From positions 62,001 to 126,000 of the forward strand of contig JBJMMD010000047.1 of NCBI GenBank assembly GCA_045804965.1: a stretch of DNA of 64,000 nucleotides, written 5' to 3'. The notes beneath the pieces were generated by a model. That model made no database searches and was not told where the DNA came from. It saw only the letters and a list, made by a program, of their open reading frames with translations. The DNA comes from CAVTUU01 sp045804965 (GTDB lineage: Bacteria > Chloroflexota > Chloroflexia > Thermomicrobiales > UBA6265). Position numbers and translations under genes: made by a program. Each line of letters starts with the position of its first letter. Position 1 is the stretch's first letter. Shown here one piece after another: positions 1 through 7,580 of the stretch.

Positions 1-157
1 CGAACTTCCGCGAGATGAGTTAACTCGGATGATCAAGGACCTGGAATCGCAAATGAAAACGGCCGCGCGGGATCTCGAATTTGAGAAGGCGGCGCTGCTC
101 AGAGATCAGATTGTTGAACTTCGACGGATCATCGAAGTCGATCCAGTTGCTCGTTGA
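1..157 (+). CDS. uvrB: UvrB C-terminus (partial), excinuclease ABC subunit B
   Basis: Only the last 51 codons lie in the window (reading frame starts at base 2, stop TGA at 155-157). They form a UVR motif: an amphipathic helical hairpin with the pattern LEFEKAALLRDQIVELR, as at the C-terminus of UvrB where it binds UvrC during nucleotide excision repair. UvrC also has a UVR motif, but there it is internal and followed by the C-terminal nuclease domain. A stop a few residues after the motif therefore favours UvrB. The stop codon overlaps the possible TTG start of the next gene (TTGA), which suggests coupling. Confidence 0.85.
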   Translation, partial: ELPRDELTRMIKDLESQMKTAARDLEFEKAALLRDQIVELRRIIEVDPVAR

Positions 158-1221
158 TTCGGCGCCTGAGGGTGGGTTTAGTAGGGGGAATCGGCACGTT
201 GACGTGGTTCAGATTATTTGGCCGGCGTTCGGCGGTTCGCGGGATGAGCGCGGCTGTTTCGCTCATATTGATCCTCTTTGTCTTGATTCAAACCGGTTCG
301 CCTGTTCTGGGCACGACAGTGCCAGTGAGCCCAACTGCCGAATCAAAAAGTGGTGAAGCTCCAGACGCATCAGGAGAAGTCGCGGAGCAGCTGCCACCTC
401 CCGATCTGCCGACCACAAGCAAACAAGGCTACACGTTCGACTTGCAAGCATCGCTCAAGGCCGACTTGAAAAAGGTCGCCACCGATGCTCCGGTCTATGC
501 ACTTGACCGAGGCGCGATGACGAAAGCTCAGGCTCAAAAGCTCGCCGACAAACTGAAGATTGGCGCAAAAGTGAAGGCGCGCGGCACAGATGGCTTCACC
601 GCTTCGGGCGAAGGCGAGCTTTTCATTACGCCCGATTTGATCCAGTACCAATCCGCCTCCGGACCGAAGGACGGAAAATTACCGTCCGACGAGGAAGCGG
701 TGACTGCTGCTCGAAAATGGCTGCGCGGAAGCGGCTTAACACCTGCCGATCTCGGCGAAGGCCACGTCGCGAGTCGAGTCGAACCATCCCATGTGGTCGT
801 CGTGGTCTTTGCACCGATCGAGCCGGACGGCCTTCTGGCTGCATACCCGAGCATCACCGTTTCGCTCGGGCCAAAAGGCGAAGTGCTCGAGGCGGCGAAG
901 CGGTGGGCGGACATTCAGCCTGCCGACACTTACCAGCTTCGGTCCGCCGAGGATGCGTGGAAGGACGTTCAAGTCGGCGAAGTGTACATCGAAGCCAATT
1001 TAACAGAAGCTGATTTTCCCGCCGGGGCAGACGTTTCCGGCAGCGTAACGTATAACGACATCAGCATCGGCTACACAACGGCTGGACCTCCGGGCGGAAC
1101 GCAATATCTCGAGCCAGTCTTTGTCTTTAAAGGCAGACTGCGAATCGAAGGAAAAAAGGGAACCTACGCGATCAAGGCGTACCTCCCAGCGTTAGCCAAC
1201 AGCGGCGCGCCCGTCGGCTAG
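154..1221 (+). CDS. Exported or membrane-anchored protein of unknown function
   Basis: A 355-residue protein if the TTG at 154, which overlaps the uvrB stop, is used. ATG 244 and TTG 199 (preceded by a purine-rich AGGGGG) are alternatives. After a basic stretch (RLFGRR) comes one hydrophobic segment (about residues 31-53), then a Pro/Ser/Thr-rich linker and a soluble domain. This looks like a signal peptide or single anchor with an extracytoplasmic domain. The body has short alpha/beta units (for example EEAVTAARKWL, then GLTPADLG) and a C-terminal PVFVFKGRL-type strand, loosely recalling YycH/YycI or PepSY-like exported regulators. I see no catalytic motif. It is followed 25 bases later by aroQ, so co-transcription is likely although no functional link is evident. 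Confidence 0.7.
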   Translation: MIRRLRVGLVGGIGTLTWFRLFGRRSAVRGMSAAVSLILILFVLIQTGSPVLGTTVPVSPTAESKSGEAPDASGEVAEQLPPPDLPTTSKQGYTFDLQASLKADLKKVATDAPVYALDRGAMTKAQAQKLADKLKIGAKVKARGTDGFTASGEGELFITPDLIQYQSASGPKDGKLPSDEEAVTAARKWLRGSGLTPADLGEGHVASRVEPSHVVVVVFAPIEPDGLLAAYPSITVSLGPKGEVLEAAKRWADIQPADTYQLRSAEDAWKDVQVGEVYIEANLTEADFPAGADVSGSVTYNDISIGYTTAGPPGGTQYLEPVFVFKGRLRIEGKKGTYAIKAYLPALANSGAPVG

Positions 1222-1246
1222 TTTTCGATCGGGTGATGAATTTGCG

Positions 1247-1714
1247 ATGACTGAGCGGCGGATCTTGGTGCTCAACGGTCCGAATTTAAATCTGCTCGGC
1301 TCGCGGGAGCCGCATCTCTATGGCGCGGCTACCTTGCCGGAGATCGAGCAGCGATTGACAGCGCGCGCCGTAGCATCGAATCCGCCGGTCGAGATCGAGT
1401 CATACCAGTCGAACCACGAAGGTGCGCTCGTCGACAAGATTCAAGAATCGGGCCAGAACGCGTTCGGGATCATCATCAATCCCGGAGCGCTGACCCACTA
1501 CAGCATTGCGCTCCGCGACGCGTTGTCGGCGTTCGGCAAACCGGTCGTTGAAGTCCATCTCACCAATATTCATGCGCGCGAAGAGTTTCGCCGCCATTCA
1601 GTCATCGCTCCAGTTGCGGCCGGCCAAATCGCTGGCCTCGGGGCGATCGGGTATGAGCTGGCGTACGAATATCTCCTGCAACAAATGGCTGACACCCAGG
1701 AGTCGAGATGTTGA
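1247..1714 (+). CDS. aroQ: 3-dehydroquinate dehydratase, type II
   Basis: Converts 3-dehydroquinate to 3-dehydroshikimate, the third step of the shikimate pathway, in the cytoplasm. The 155-residue length is normal for the dodecameric type II enzyme. The N-terminal LNGPNLNLLGSREPHLYG carries the catalytic Arg and Tyr of the flexible lid. NPGALTHYSIALRDAL and EVHLTNIHAREEFR supply the substrate-binding Asn and His residues, and AGLGAIGYELA is the usual C-terminal helix. It starts with ATG and overlaps the next gene by seven bases, so the two are probably translated from one mRNA. No other shikimate gene lies nearby. Confidence 0.95.
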   Translation: MTERRILVLNGPNLNLLGSREPHLYGAATLPEIEQRLTARAVASNPPVEIESYQSNHEGALVDKIQESGQNAFGIIINPGALTHYSIALRDALSAFGKPVVEVHLTNIHAREEFRRHSVIAPVAAGQIAGLGAIGYELAYEYLLQQMADTQESRC

Positions 1715-2799
1715 ACGAGCGCCTTGAGGCTTTGCGGGCGGGATTGACGGATCGCTCTGTAAATGCGGTTTTGGTTACGCATCCAAACAATCGGTTTTAT
1801 CTCAGTGGGTACACGGGCGAAGATGATCCGCCGAACGAATCCGCTGGTGTTCTGCTCATTACGCAGGATCGGGCGTTCATTTTTGCCCCGCCAAACAACG
1901 TTGAGTGGGCAGCTTCGGAAGCGCAGGACTTCGAGGCAATGGCGTGGCGACGACCGTGGGAAGGTTCAATCGCCGAGCGCGCGCAGGAACTCGGGATCGA
2001 GCGATTGGGAATTGAGAAGGAGGCTCTCCCACTTGCTTCTTTCGAGACGCTCAGCCAGAAATTGAACGGTTCGCTCGAATTCGTCGCTGTCGACGAAACC
2101 GTATCCGATCTCCGGGCCATCAAAACTCCTGATGAGGTTCAGTCTCTCCAGCGAGCGTTAAAACTGACTGACGATGTGTTCGTAGCCTGCACGGGCAATC
2201 TCGCTCCCGGCATCACAGAACGTGAACTGGCCCGGAACATCGAACGCACGATGCGCGAAATGGGCGCCGATAATCTCGCCTTCCACACGATCGTCGCCTC
2301 CGGTCCCCATGCGGCACGGCCACATCACCAGGTGACGGATCGGGCCCTTTCTTTAGGCGAGCCAATTGTGATCGACATGGGGGCGAGGGTCGACGGTTAC
2401 AACGGCGATCTAACCCGTACAATCTGGCTCGGCGAGCCGAACTCCAGATTGAAGGACGTTTACAATATGGTCTTGGACGCGCAGCAGGCAGCGCTCGACG
2501 GCATCAGGGCAGGGATGAGTGGCAAGGACGCCGATCGGCTGGCTCGAGCCGTTGTTGAGGATGCCGGTTATGGCGATTATTTCAGTCACGGGCTCGGACA
2601 CGGACTCGGTCTGCGCGTGCATGAAGCGCCAAGCGCATCGGCATCCGCAACGGCTCTCCTTCGTGCCGGAGAGGTGTTGACGGTCGAGCCCGGCATCTAC
2701 ATTCAAGGCTGGGGCGGCGTCAGACTTGAGGATGTCGTGCTCATCGAGGAACACGGCGCGCGGAACATGACGACCGCGCCAAAGCATGTGCGATTCTAG
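1708..2799 (+). CDS. M24-family Xaa-Pro aminopeptidase
   Basis: A 363-residue cytoplasmic metallopeptidase of the pita-bread fold that removes N-terminal residues preceding proline. Residues 1-130 form the creatinase-like N-terminal domain (NRFYLSGYTGED). The C-terminal M24 domain shows the five metal ligands: Asp and Asp in IDMGARVDGYNGDLTR, His in GHGLGLRVHEAP, Glu in TVEPGIYI and Glu in VRLEDVVLI. It overlaps aroQ and lies 23 bases before efp. An Xaa-Pro peptidase just upstream of efp is a frequent bacterial arrangement, and both proteins deal with proline. Methionine aminopeptidase is excluded by the long N-terminal domain; a prolidase (PepQ) role cannot be excluded. Confidence 0.92.
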   Translation: MLNERLEALRAGLTDRSVNAVLVTHPNNRFYLSGYTGEDDPPNESAGVLLITQDRAFIFAPPNNVEWAASEAQDFEAMAWRRPWEGSIAERAQELGIERLGIEKEALPLASFETLSQKLNGSLEFVAVDETVSDLRAIKTPDEVQSLQRALKLTDDVFVACTGNLAPGITERELARNIERTMREMGADNLAFHTIVASGPHAARPHHQVTDRALSLGEPIVIDMGARVDGYNGDLTRTIWLGEPNSRLKDVYNMVLDAQQAALDGIRAGMSGKDADRLARAVVEDAGYGDYFSHGLGHGLGLRVHEAPSASASATALLRAGEVLTVEPGIYIQGWGGVRLEDVVLIEEHGARNMTTAPKHVRF

Positions 2800-2822
2800 A
2801 ATCGTTTGAGGAGAGGTAGCTA

Positions 2823-3383
2823 GTGATCGATACTGGGGATCTTCGAAAAGGGTTGACGCTCGACTATGACGGTCGCCTGGTCAAAGTCGTCGACTTCGCG
2901 CACAACAAGCAAGGTCGCGGTTCAGCGCAGGTGCGCTTGACACTCAGGGATCTCCGAACAGGGGGAATCACTCAGCACTCCGTGCAAGCCGGCGCAAGGT
3001 TCGCGCCGGTTCGTCTCGAGCGTCAGCATGTACAGTTTCTCTACAATGAGAACGGCCATTATCACTTCATGGATACCGACACGTTTGATCAACTTGTTCT
3101 CGATGAATCTTCAGTGGGCGGTGTGAAGGATTTCATGAAAGAGAACGACTCCGTCGATTTGCTCACCTACAATGGCGAACCGATCGACATCGAACTGCCA
3201 ACCGCGGTTCTCTTGCAAGTTGAGCAGACAGACCCGGGCTTTAAAGGCGACACGGCGACGGGCGGAACCAAACCGGCGAGACTAGAGACTGGCCTCGTCG
3301 TCAGTGTTCCACTCTTCATCAATATTGGCGACACGCTGAAAGTCGATACGAGGACTGGCGCGTATCTGGAGCGAGTGAGTTAA
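2823..3383 (+). CDS. efp: Translation elongation factor P
   Basis: EF-P binds between the ribosomal P and E sites and rescues ribosomes stalled at polyproline. The 186-residue length and all three beta domains are present, including the family signature around VEQTDPGFKGDTATGG and the C-terminal KVDTRTGAYLERV. The start is GTG behind a strong GAGGAGAGG site. The tip loop of domain I reads NKQGRGSAQV where E. coli has VKPGKGQAF. The residue equivalent to the modified Lys34 is therefore Arg, and the usual proline before the glycine is Gln. Arg at the tip is known in the EarP-rhamnosylated subgroup, but no modifying enzyme is in this window. Confidence 0.96.
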   Translation: MIDTGDLRKGLTLDYDGRLVKVVDFAHNKQGRGSAQVRLTLRDLRTGGITQHSVQAGARFAPVRLERQHVQFLYNENGHYHFMDTDTFDQLVLDESSVGGVKDFMKENDSVDLLTYNGEPIDIELPTAVLLQVEQTDPGFKGDTATGGTKPARLETGLVVSVPLFINIGDTLKVDTRTGAYLERVS

Positions 3384-3860
3384 ATGGTAAGCGACAATCC
3401 GCTCACCTCCGCCGACATTGCGTCGTTCGACGATCTGACCGAAACGGTCAGATCATTGGCTGAGTTGATGACTGAACACGGTCTGTCGAAGCTTGATTTG
3501 AAGCTCGGCGGCGTGATGATTCGTATGCGCTCGGGCACCGAAACCGACGGTCGTCCGACAGCGACGGTGGCCGCCGCCCAATCAGTTCCAGCGACAGAAG
3601 CGCCGATGGAGCTTGAGGAAGGATACGTCGTCACTGCACCAATGATTGGTACCTATTATTCGGCCTCGGCACCCGGCGAGGCGCCGTTCGTGCAGGTCGG
3701 GGATCGCGTCGAGGTTGGACAAGTGATCGGCATCATCGAAGCGATGAAAATCATGAACGAAATTTCTGCAGATCGCTCGGGGACCGTCAAGGAAATTATG
3801 GTCACCAACGCCCAGGCCGTGGAATACGGTTCCCCGCTGATGCGTCTCGTCCAAGCGTAG
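3384..3860 (+). CDS. accB: Biotin carboxyl carrier protein of acetyl-CoA carboxylase
   Basis: Carries the biotin that shuttles CO2 from biotin carboxylase to the carboxyltransferase in malonyl-CoA synthesis. The 158-residue protein has the usual plan: an N-terminal helical part (about 1-45), an Ala/Pro/Thr/Glu linker (about 50-75) and a C-terminal biotinyl domain beginning at VVTAPMIGTYY. The biotin-accepting Lys lies in EAMKIMNEISAD. It starts directly after the efp stop codon. The common partner accC is not next to it here; xseA follows, so the carboxylase subunit must be elsewhere in the genome. Confidence 0.95.
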   Translation: MVSDNPLTSADIASFDDLTETVRSLAELMTEHGLSKLDLKLGGVMIRMRSGTETDGRPTATVAAAQSVPATEAPMELEEGYVVTAPMIGTYYSASAPGEAPFVQVGDRVEVGQVIGIIEAMKIMNEISADRSGTVKEIMVTNAQAVEYGSPLMRLVQA

Positions 3861-3871
3861 GCCGCGTACCA

Positions 3872-5140
3872 TTGAACGTGCGCGTGGTCCAGGTTGGACT
3901 TCTCACAACCTACATTCGCGAGCTTCTTGAGACCGACGACCTGTTGTCCGATCTTTGGGTTGAGGGAGAGGTTTCCGATGCCTTTCCTGCTCGTTCCGGC
4001 CATATCTATTTCACCTTAAAAGACTCAGACGCCGTTGTGAAGTGCGTGCTATTCAAAGGTCAAGCCGCACGACAGCTACACCTGCCTCGCCCAGGCGATC
4101 AAATCGCCGCGCATGGGTATATATCCGTCTACGATCGCGACGGCAGATATCAGCTTTACACCGATATTGTCCAGCCTGCCGGCATCGGCGCCCTCGCGCT
4201 CGAATTCGCGCTGCTTCGCCAGCGACTAGAGGCCGAAGGCCTGTTCGAAGCTTCGCGCAAACGCGAGATTCCCGTGCCGGCGGGGTATATCGGCGTAGTA
4301 ACATCACCCGATGGAGCCGTATGGCAGGATATTCGGCACGTCGTGGGTCGTCGGTATCCGTTGACCCAGTTAATCCTGTCGCCATGCGCCGTCCAAGGGG
4401 ATCGCTCCCCCGAATCGATTGTTGCAGCCCTTGAAGCGTTGCAAGCCGATGGCCGCGTTGAAGTTATTATCGTTGCGCGGGGGGGAGGGTCAGCTGAGGA
4501 CTTGGCGAGTTTCAATGATGAGCGTGTCGTTCGCGCGATCTTTGCCTGTCGTGTTCCAGTTGTCACTGGCGTTGGCCATGAAAGTGATTGGACGCTTTCT
4601 GACGAGGTCGCCGACCTTCGCGCCCCGACTCCTTCGGTGGCGGCCGAGATGTGCACGCCGTCGATGATCGACATTGCCGCCCGCTTGGAGGCATATGTCG
4701 ATCGGCTCACGGTAACGGCGAACGAAATGATTGCGTTGCGCTCACTTTCTCTAGTTCATCGGGTTGGCGAGTTGAAACGCGACGCTCCGTTGAACGCGAT
4801 TGCAACGTTTCGGCAAGTTACCTCCGCACGCCGGCTCGCGCTCTCGCAGGTACGCCAACAGATGTTCGCGAATTCCGCGTCGAGCATTGCACTTCATGCG
4901 AGTCGACTCGGACAGCGGAAGAGCGCGATCCTTGCTGGGCACCAGTCGGCAGTACGCGTCCGGGAAGCAGAGCTGATTGCGCTCGATCCAAACGCCGTAC
5001 TTGCCCGAGGCTACAGTATCGTTAGCCGAAATGGGGACGGGTGGCCAATCAACACGGTCACCGAGCTCGCACCTGGTGATCGACTACAGACGACGCTACA
5101 AAATGGCAGAATTGGCTCGACCGTCACTTGGGTGCAGTGA
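3872..5140 (+). CDS. xseA: Exodeoxyribonuclease VII large subunit
   Basis: Catalytic subunit of exonuclease VII, which degrades single-stranded DNA to short oligonucleotides. It has 422 residues: an N-terminal OB fold (DLWVEGEVSD and GHIYFTLKD, about residues 20-105) and a nuclease core with the conserved ARGGGSAEDLASFNDE and VTGVGHESDWTLSD stretches. A coiled-coil region follows (about 265-375), then a small C-terminal beta segment with LARGYSIV. The start is TTG at 3872, and a GTG two codons later is equally possible. The small subunit xseB begins one base after the stop, as expected for a two-subunit enzyme made from one mRNA. Confidence 0.95.
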   Translation: MNVRVVQVGLLTTYIRELLETDDLLSDLWVEGEVSDAFPARSGHIYFTLKDSDAVVKCVLFKGQAARQLHLPRPGDQIAAHGYISVYDRDGRYQLYTDIVQPAGIGALALEFALLRQRLEAEGLFEASRKREIPVPAGYIGVVTSPDGAVWQDIRHVVGRRYPLTQLILSPCAVQGDRSPESIVAALEALQADGRVEVIIVARGGGSAEDLASFNDERVVRAIFACRVPVVTGVGHESDWTLSDEVADLRAPTPSVAAEMCTPSMIDIAARLEAYVDRLTVTANEMIALRSLSLVHRVGELKRDAPLNAIATFRQVTSARRLALSQVRQQMFANSASSIALHASRLGQRKSAILAGHQSAVRVREAELIALDPNAVLARGYSIVSRNGDGWPINTVTELAPGDRLQTTLQNGRIGSTVTWVQ

Positions 5141-5141
5141 G

Positions 5142-5447
5142 ATGACCATCGGAGGCGCGACCAATTTGACCACGCTGGGAGAGGACGAGCGCAATGTGCG
5201 CTGGAGCGCTGCGCTTGAGCAAGGCACCTTCGAGGAAGTCTTTGACGCGCTCGGCGAAGCTGTTGAGTGCTTAGAATCAGGCAACTTGCCACTTGGAGAT
5301 GCCATCCACTGCTATGAGTTGGGAGCGCGGCTCGCGGACAAGTGCAGTAGCATCCTCTCCGAAGCGGAATTGCGCGTTTCGCGCCTCGACGCGGAACTCC
5401 TCCGAACCGCAATCGCTCCGCCTTCGACAGAAGACGATTGGAATTGA
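5142..5447 (+). CDS. xseB: Exodeoxyribonuclease VII small subunit
   Basis: A 101-residue partner of XseA. The core from FEEVFDALGEAVECLESG through GDAIHCYELGARLADKC is the family's two-helix bundle, which packs on the XseA coiled coil. ATG 5142 was chosen because it follows the xseA stop directly; longer upstream starts would lie inside xseA. The N-terminal 25 residues and the acidic tail (PPSTEDDWN) extend the roughly 80-residue family core. The end overlaps the TTG start of the next gene by ten bases. Confidence 0.9.
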   Translation: MTIGGATNLTTLGEDERNVRWSAALEQGTFEEVFDALGEAVECLESGNLPLGDAIHCYELGARLADKCSSILSEAELRVSRLDAELLRTAIAPPSTEDDWN

Positions 5448-6517
5448 ACAACTCGCTCGCGGAACCGTCCGATGAAGAGGAACGACGTGACGGCACGACG
5501 CTGCTTGGCGCCGGCAAATTACCACCCCGATTGCTCAGGCGATTAATCGATCGTTATGTCGCCCTGGACGCTTCGGTCCTTGTCGGTCCCGGTGTCGGCC
5601 GTGACGCCGCGGCAATTGCACTCGACGAAACGACGCTCGTCGTTAAAGCAGATCCAATCACCTTCGCGACTGAACGAGCGCCTTTCTATCTGGTGAACGT
5701 GAACGCGAATGATCTCGCCTGCCTCGGCGCGATGCCGCGATGGTTGACCGTTACCGCCCTTTTGCCAACCGGGAAAATTTCCGAGGAGTCCGTCGAAATG
5801 CAATTCCGCGAACTCGCGGAGGCATGCGATCAGTTTGGGGTCTCGCTGATTGGTGGTCACACAGAAGTGACCGGAGCGGTCAATCAACCGATTCTCGTTG
5901 GCCAGATGCTCGGTACGGTTGACCGAGATCGATTGTTAAAACCCGGTGGTTCTCGACCGGGCGATAAATTGCTCCTGACGAAAGCGCTCGCCATCGAGGG
6001 AACCGCGCTCTTGTCGCGCGAGTTAGCCGATGTACTGACGATCGCTCTCGGACCCGAACTCGTCGCGAAGGCGAAGAATCTCTTGAGAGATCCCGGAATA
6101 TCGGTCCTTCGCGATGCCCAGTTGATGCTCTCGGTCGAAGGCGTGACGGCCCTCCACGATCCCACCGAAGGCGGGCTGGCGGTGGGAGTCAAGGAGCTCG
6201 TGGCGGCTTCGGGGTGCGGCGCTCAGATCTCCTTCGATCGCGTGCCGGTGCTGCCGGAAACGACGGCGATCGCGGCTTATCTTGGCATCGATCCAGCGGG
6301 GATGCTTGCCTCCGGAAGTCTGCTCGCTTCTGTAAGTCGGGAAGCGGCGCCCGCGGTCATCGACGCCTGCCAAGACGCAGGAATTGCGGTCACCCCGATT
6401 GGCATCGTCTGCGAACAGACAGACGGTTTGACATGGTTCCGGGACGGCAAGGAAGGGCCAATTCAAACCTTTGAAACGGATGAGGTGGCGAGGGCGCTAC
6501 TAAGTCGGTCGTCGTAG
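5438..6517 (+). CDS. AIR synthase-related protein (HypE/PurM/ThiL superfamily)
   Basis: A 359-residue member of the ATP-dependent AIR synthase superfamily. It has the N-terminal GPGVGRDAAAIAL stretch, the nucleotide/metal-binding VNVNANDLACLGAMPRW region, GLIGGHTEVTGAV-like strands (VSLIGGHTEVTGAV) and the C-terminal domain with HDPTEGGLAVGVKEL. The HDPTEGG motif and overall length fit HypE-like proteins best. However, the C-terminal PRIC-type cysteine tail that HypE uses to carry thiocarbamate is absent, and there is no other hyp gene, so a hydrogenase role is unlikely. ThiL is less likely because no thi gene is near. Either TTG 5438 or TTG 5444 could be the start. The product is cytoplasmic and its substrate is unknown. 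Confidence 0.75.
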   Translation: MELNNSLAEPSDEEERRDGTTLLGAGKLPPRLLRRLIDRYVALDASVLVGPGVGRDAAAIALDETTLVVKADPITFATERAPFYLVNVNANDLACLGAMPRWLTVTALLPTGKISEESVEMQFRELAEACDQFGVSLIGGHTEVTGAVNQPILVGQMLGTVDRDRLLKPGGSRPGDKLLLTKALAIEGTALLSRELADVLTIALGPELVAKAKNLLRDPGISVLRDAQLMLSVEGVTALHDPTEGGLAVGVKELVAASGCGAQISFDRVPVLPETTAIAAYLGIDPAGMLASGSLLASVSREAAPAVIDACQDAGIAVTPIGIVCEQTDGLTWFRDGKEGPIQTFETDEVARALLSRSS

Positions 6518-6563
6518 CAATTCACGGATTTCCATGCTCAATAGGATGCGAAAGGAACGTTAG

Positions 6564-7508
6564 GTGCACGGACTCGTCGTTGCGAGCGCAAACGGCCGAG
6601 TAGGCATTGAAGAAGCGATTCGCGTTCTTCGCAGCGGTGGGAGTGCAGTCGACGCCGTAGAGGCGGGAATCACGCTCGTTGAGGCGAATCCCGACGATCA
6701 CTCGGTGGGGTATTCCGGATTGCCCAACCTCGTCGGTGAAGTTGAGCTGGATGCCAGCATCATGGACGGGCGCGGTTTGCGCGCAGGCTCGGTCGGTGCA
6801 CTTCATGGCTATCAAGACGCGATTGCGCTCGCGCGAAGCGTCATGGAAAAGTTGCCCCACGTGCTCGTCGTCGGTGCTGGCGCCGAGCGATTTGCACGCG
6901 ATTCGGGGCTCTCAGCAGTTGATTTGCTCACGTCTAAAGCGGAAGAGGTCTGGCGTTCGAGATTCAACGGCAACGATCCGGCGATCGGAAGCGCACATGA
7001 GACGTACTACGCGAAGATTCACGAACTCGTGCACGTAATCACGGCCGATCCCGAACAGCCCGAAGACCATCACGGCACGGTCAATTTCATCGCACGAGAT
7101 CACGATGGCAACATCGCCTGCGGAGTCAGTACATCGGGCTGGGCTTGGAAATATCCTGGCCGTCTCGGCGATTCGCCGATCATCGGCGCGGGAAACTACG
7201 CCGACAACCGCTGGGGCGCCGCCGCATGCACGGGTAGGGGCGAGATGGCGCAGCGCTGCTGCACAGCTCACAGCATTGTGACCTTCATGCGTTTCGGAAT
7301 GGAGCTAGCGCAGGCATTGAAAACGGCGATGATCGATTTACGCTCGCTCGACGACCCATACTCTAGCGACATGAACATCGTTGCGATCGACCGCGAAGGC
7401 AATCACTGCGGCGCTTCAACCTCACTGGATAAGACCTATATTTTCATGACTGAAACTATGTCGACCTACGAGGAGGATGTACGCATTCACGTTCCCCGCG
7501 AAGACTAG
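6564..7508 (+). CDS. N4-(beta-N-acetylglucosaminyl)-L-asparaginase family Ntn-hydrolase
   Basis: A 314-residue N-terminal-nucleophile hydrolase of the glycosylasparaginase/isoaspartyl-peptidase family. It begins with the family's early segment GGSAVDAVEAGITLVEANP and SVGYSGLPN. The autocleavage site is in DHHGTVNFIARD: cleavage before the Thr (about residue 173) would free the catalytic nucleophile. Downstream are the substrate-binding stretch STSGWAWKYPGRLGDSPIIGAG and CTGRGE. The start is GTG after a GAAAGGAACG site. There is no signal peptide, so it acts in the cytoplasm, probably on small amides from peptide or sugar-peptide turnover. It is the last gene of the plus-strand run before a convergent hairpin. 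Confidence 0.88.
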   Translation: MHGLVVASANGRVGIEEAIRVLRSGGSAVDAVEAGITLVEANPDDHSVGYSGLPNLVGEVELDASIMDGRGLRAGSVGALHGYQDAIALARSVMEKLPHVLVVGAGAERFARDSGLSAVDLLTSKAEEVWRSRFNGNDPAIGSAHETYYAKIHELVHVITADPEQPEDHHGTVNFIARDHDGNIACGVSTSGWAWKYPGRLGDSPIIGAGNYADNRWGAAACTGRGEMAQRCCTAHSIVTFMRFGMELAQALKTAMIDLRSLDDPYSSDMNIVAIDREGNHCGASTSLDKTYIFMTETMSTYEEDVRIHVPRED

Positions 7509-7526
7509 CCCTTTTCTCGAAAGGAA

Positions 7527-7553
7527 GCGCCTTGGCCGCACGGCCAGGGCGCC
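7527..7553. terminator. Convergent stem-loop between the asparaginase gene and rho
   Basis: A G+C-rich inverted repeat: GCGCC/GGCGC outer arms and GGCCG/CGGCC inner arms around a two-base loop. It lies 18 bases past the plus-strand stop and about 28 bases past the rho stop, so it can end transcription from both sides. The U-tract is poor on the plus side and moderate on the minus side (CTTCCTTT). Confidence 0.6.
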
Positions 7554-7580
7554 CTCATCTTGGCGCTCGTTGAAGGTGAA

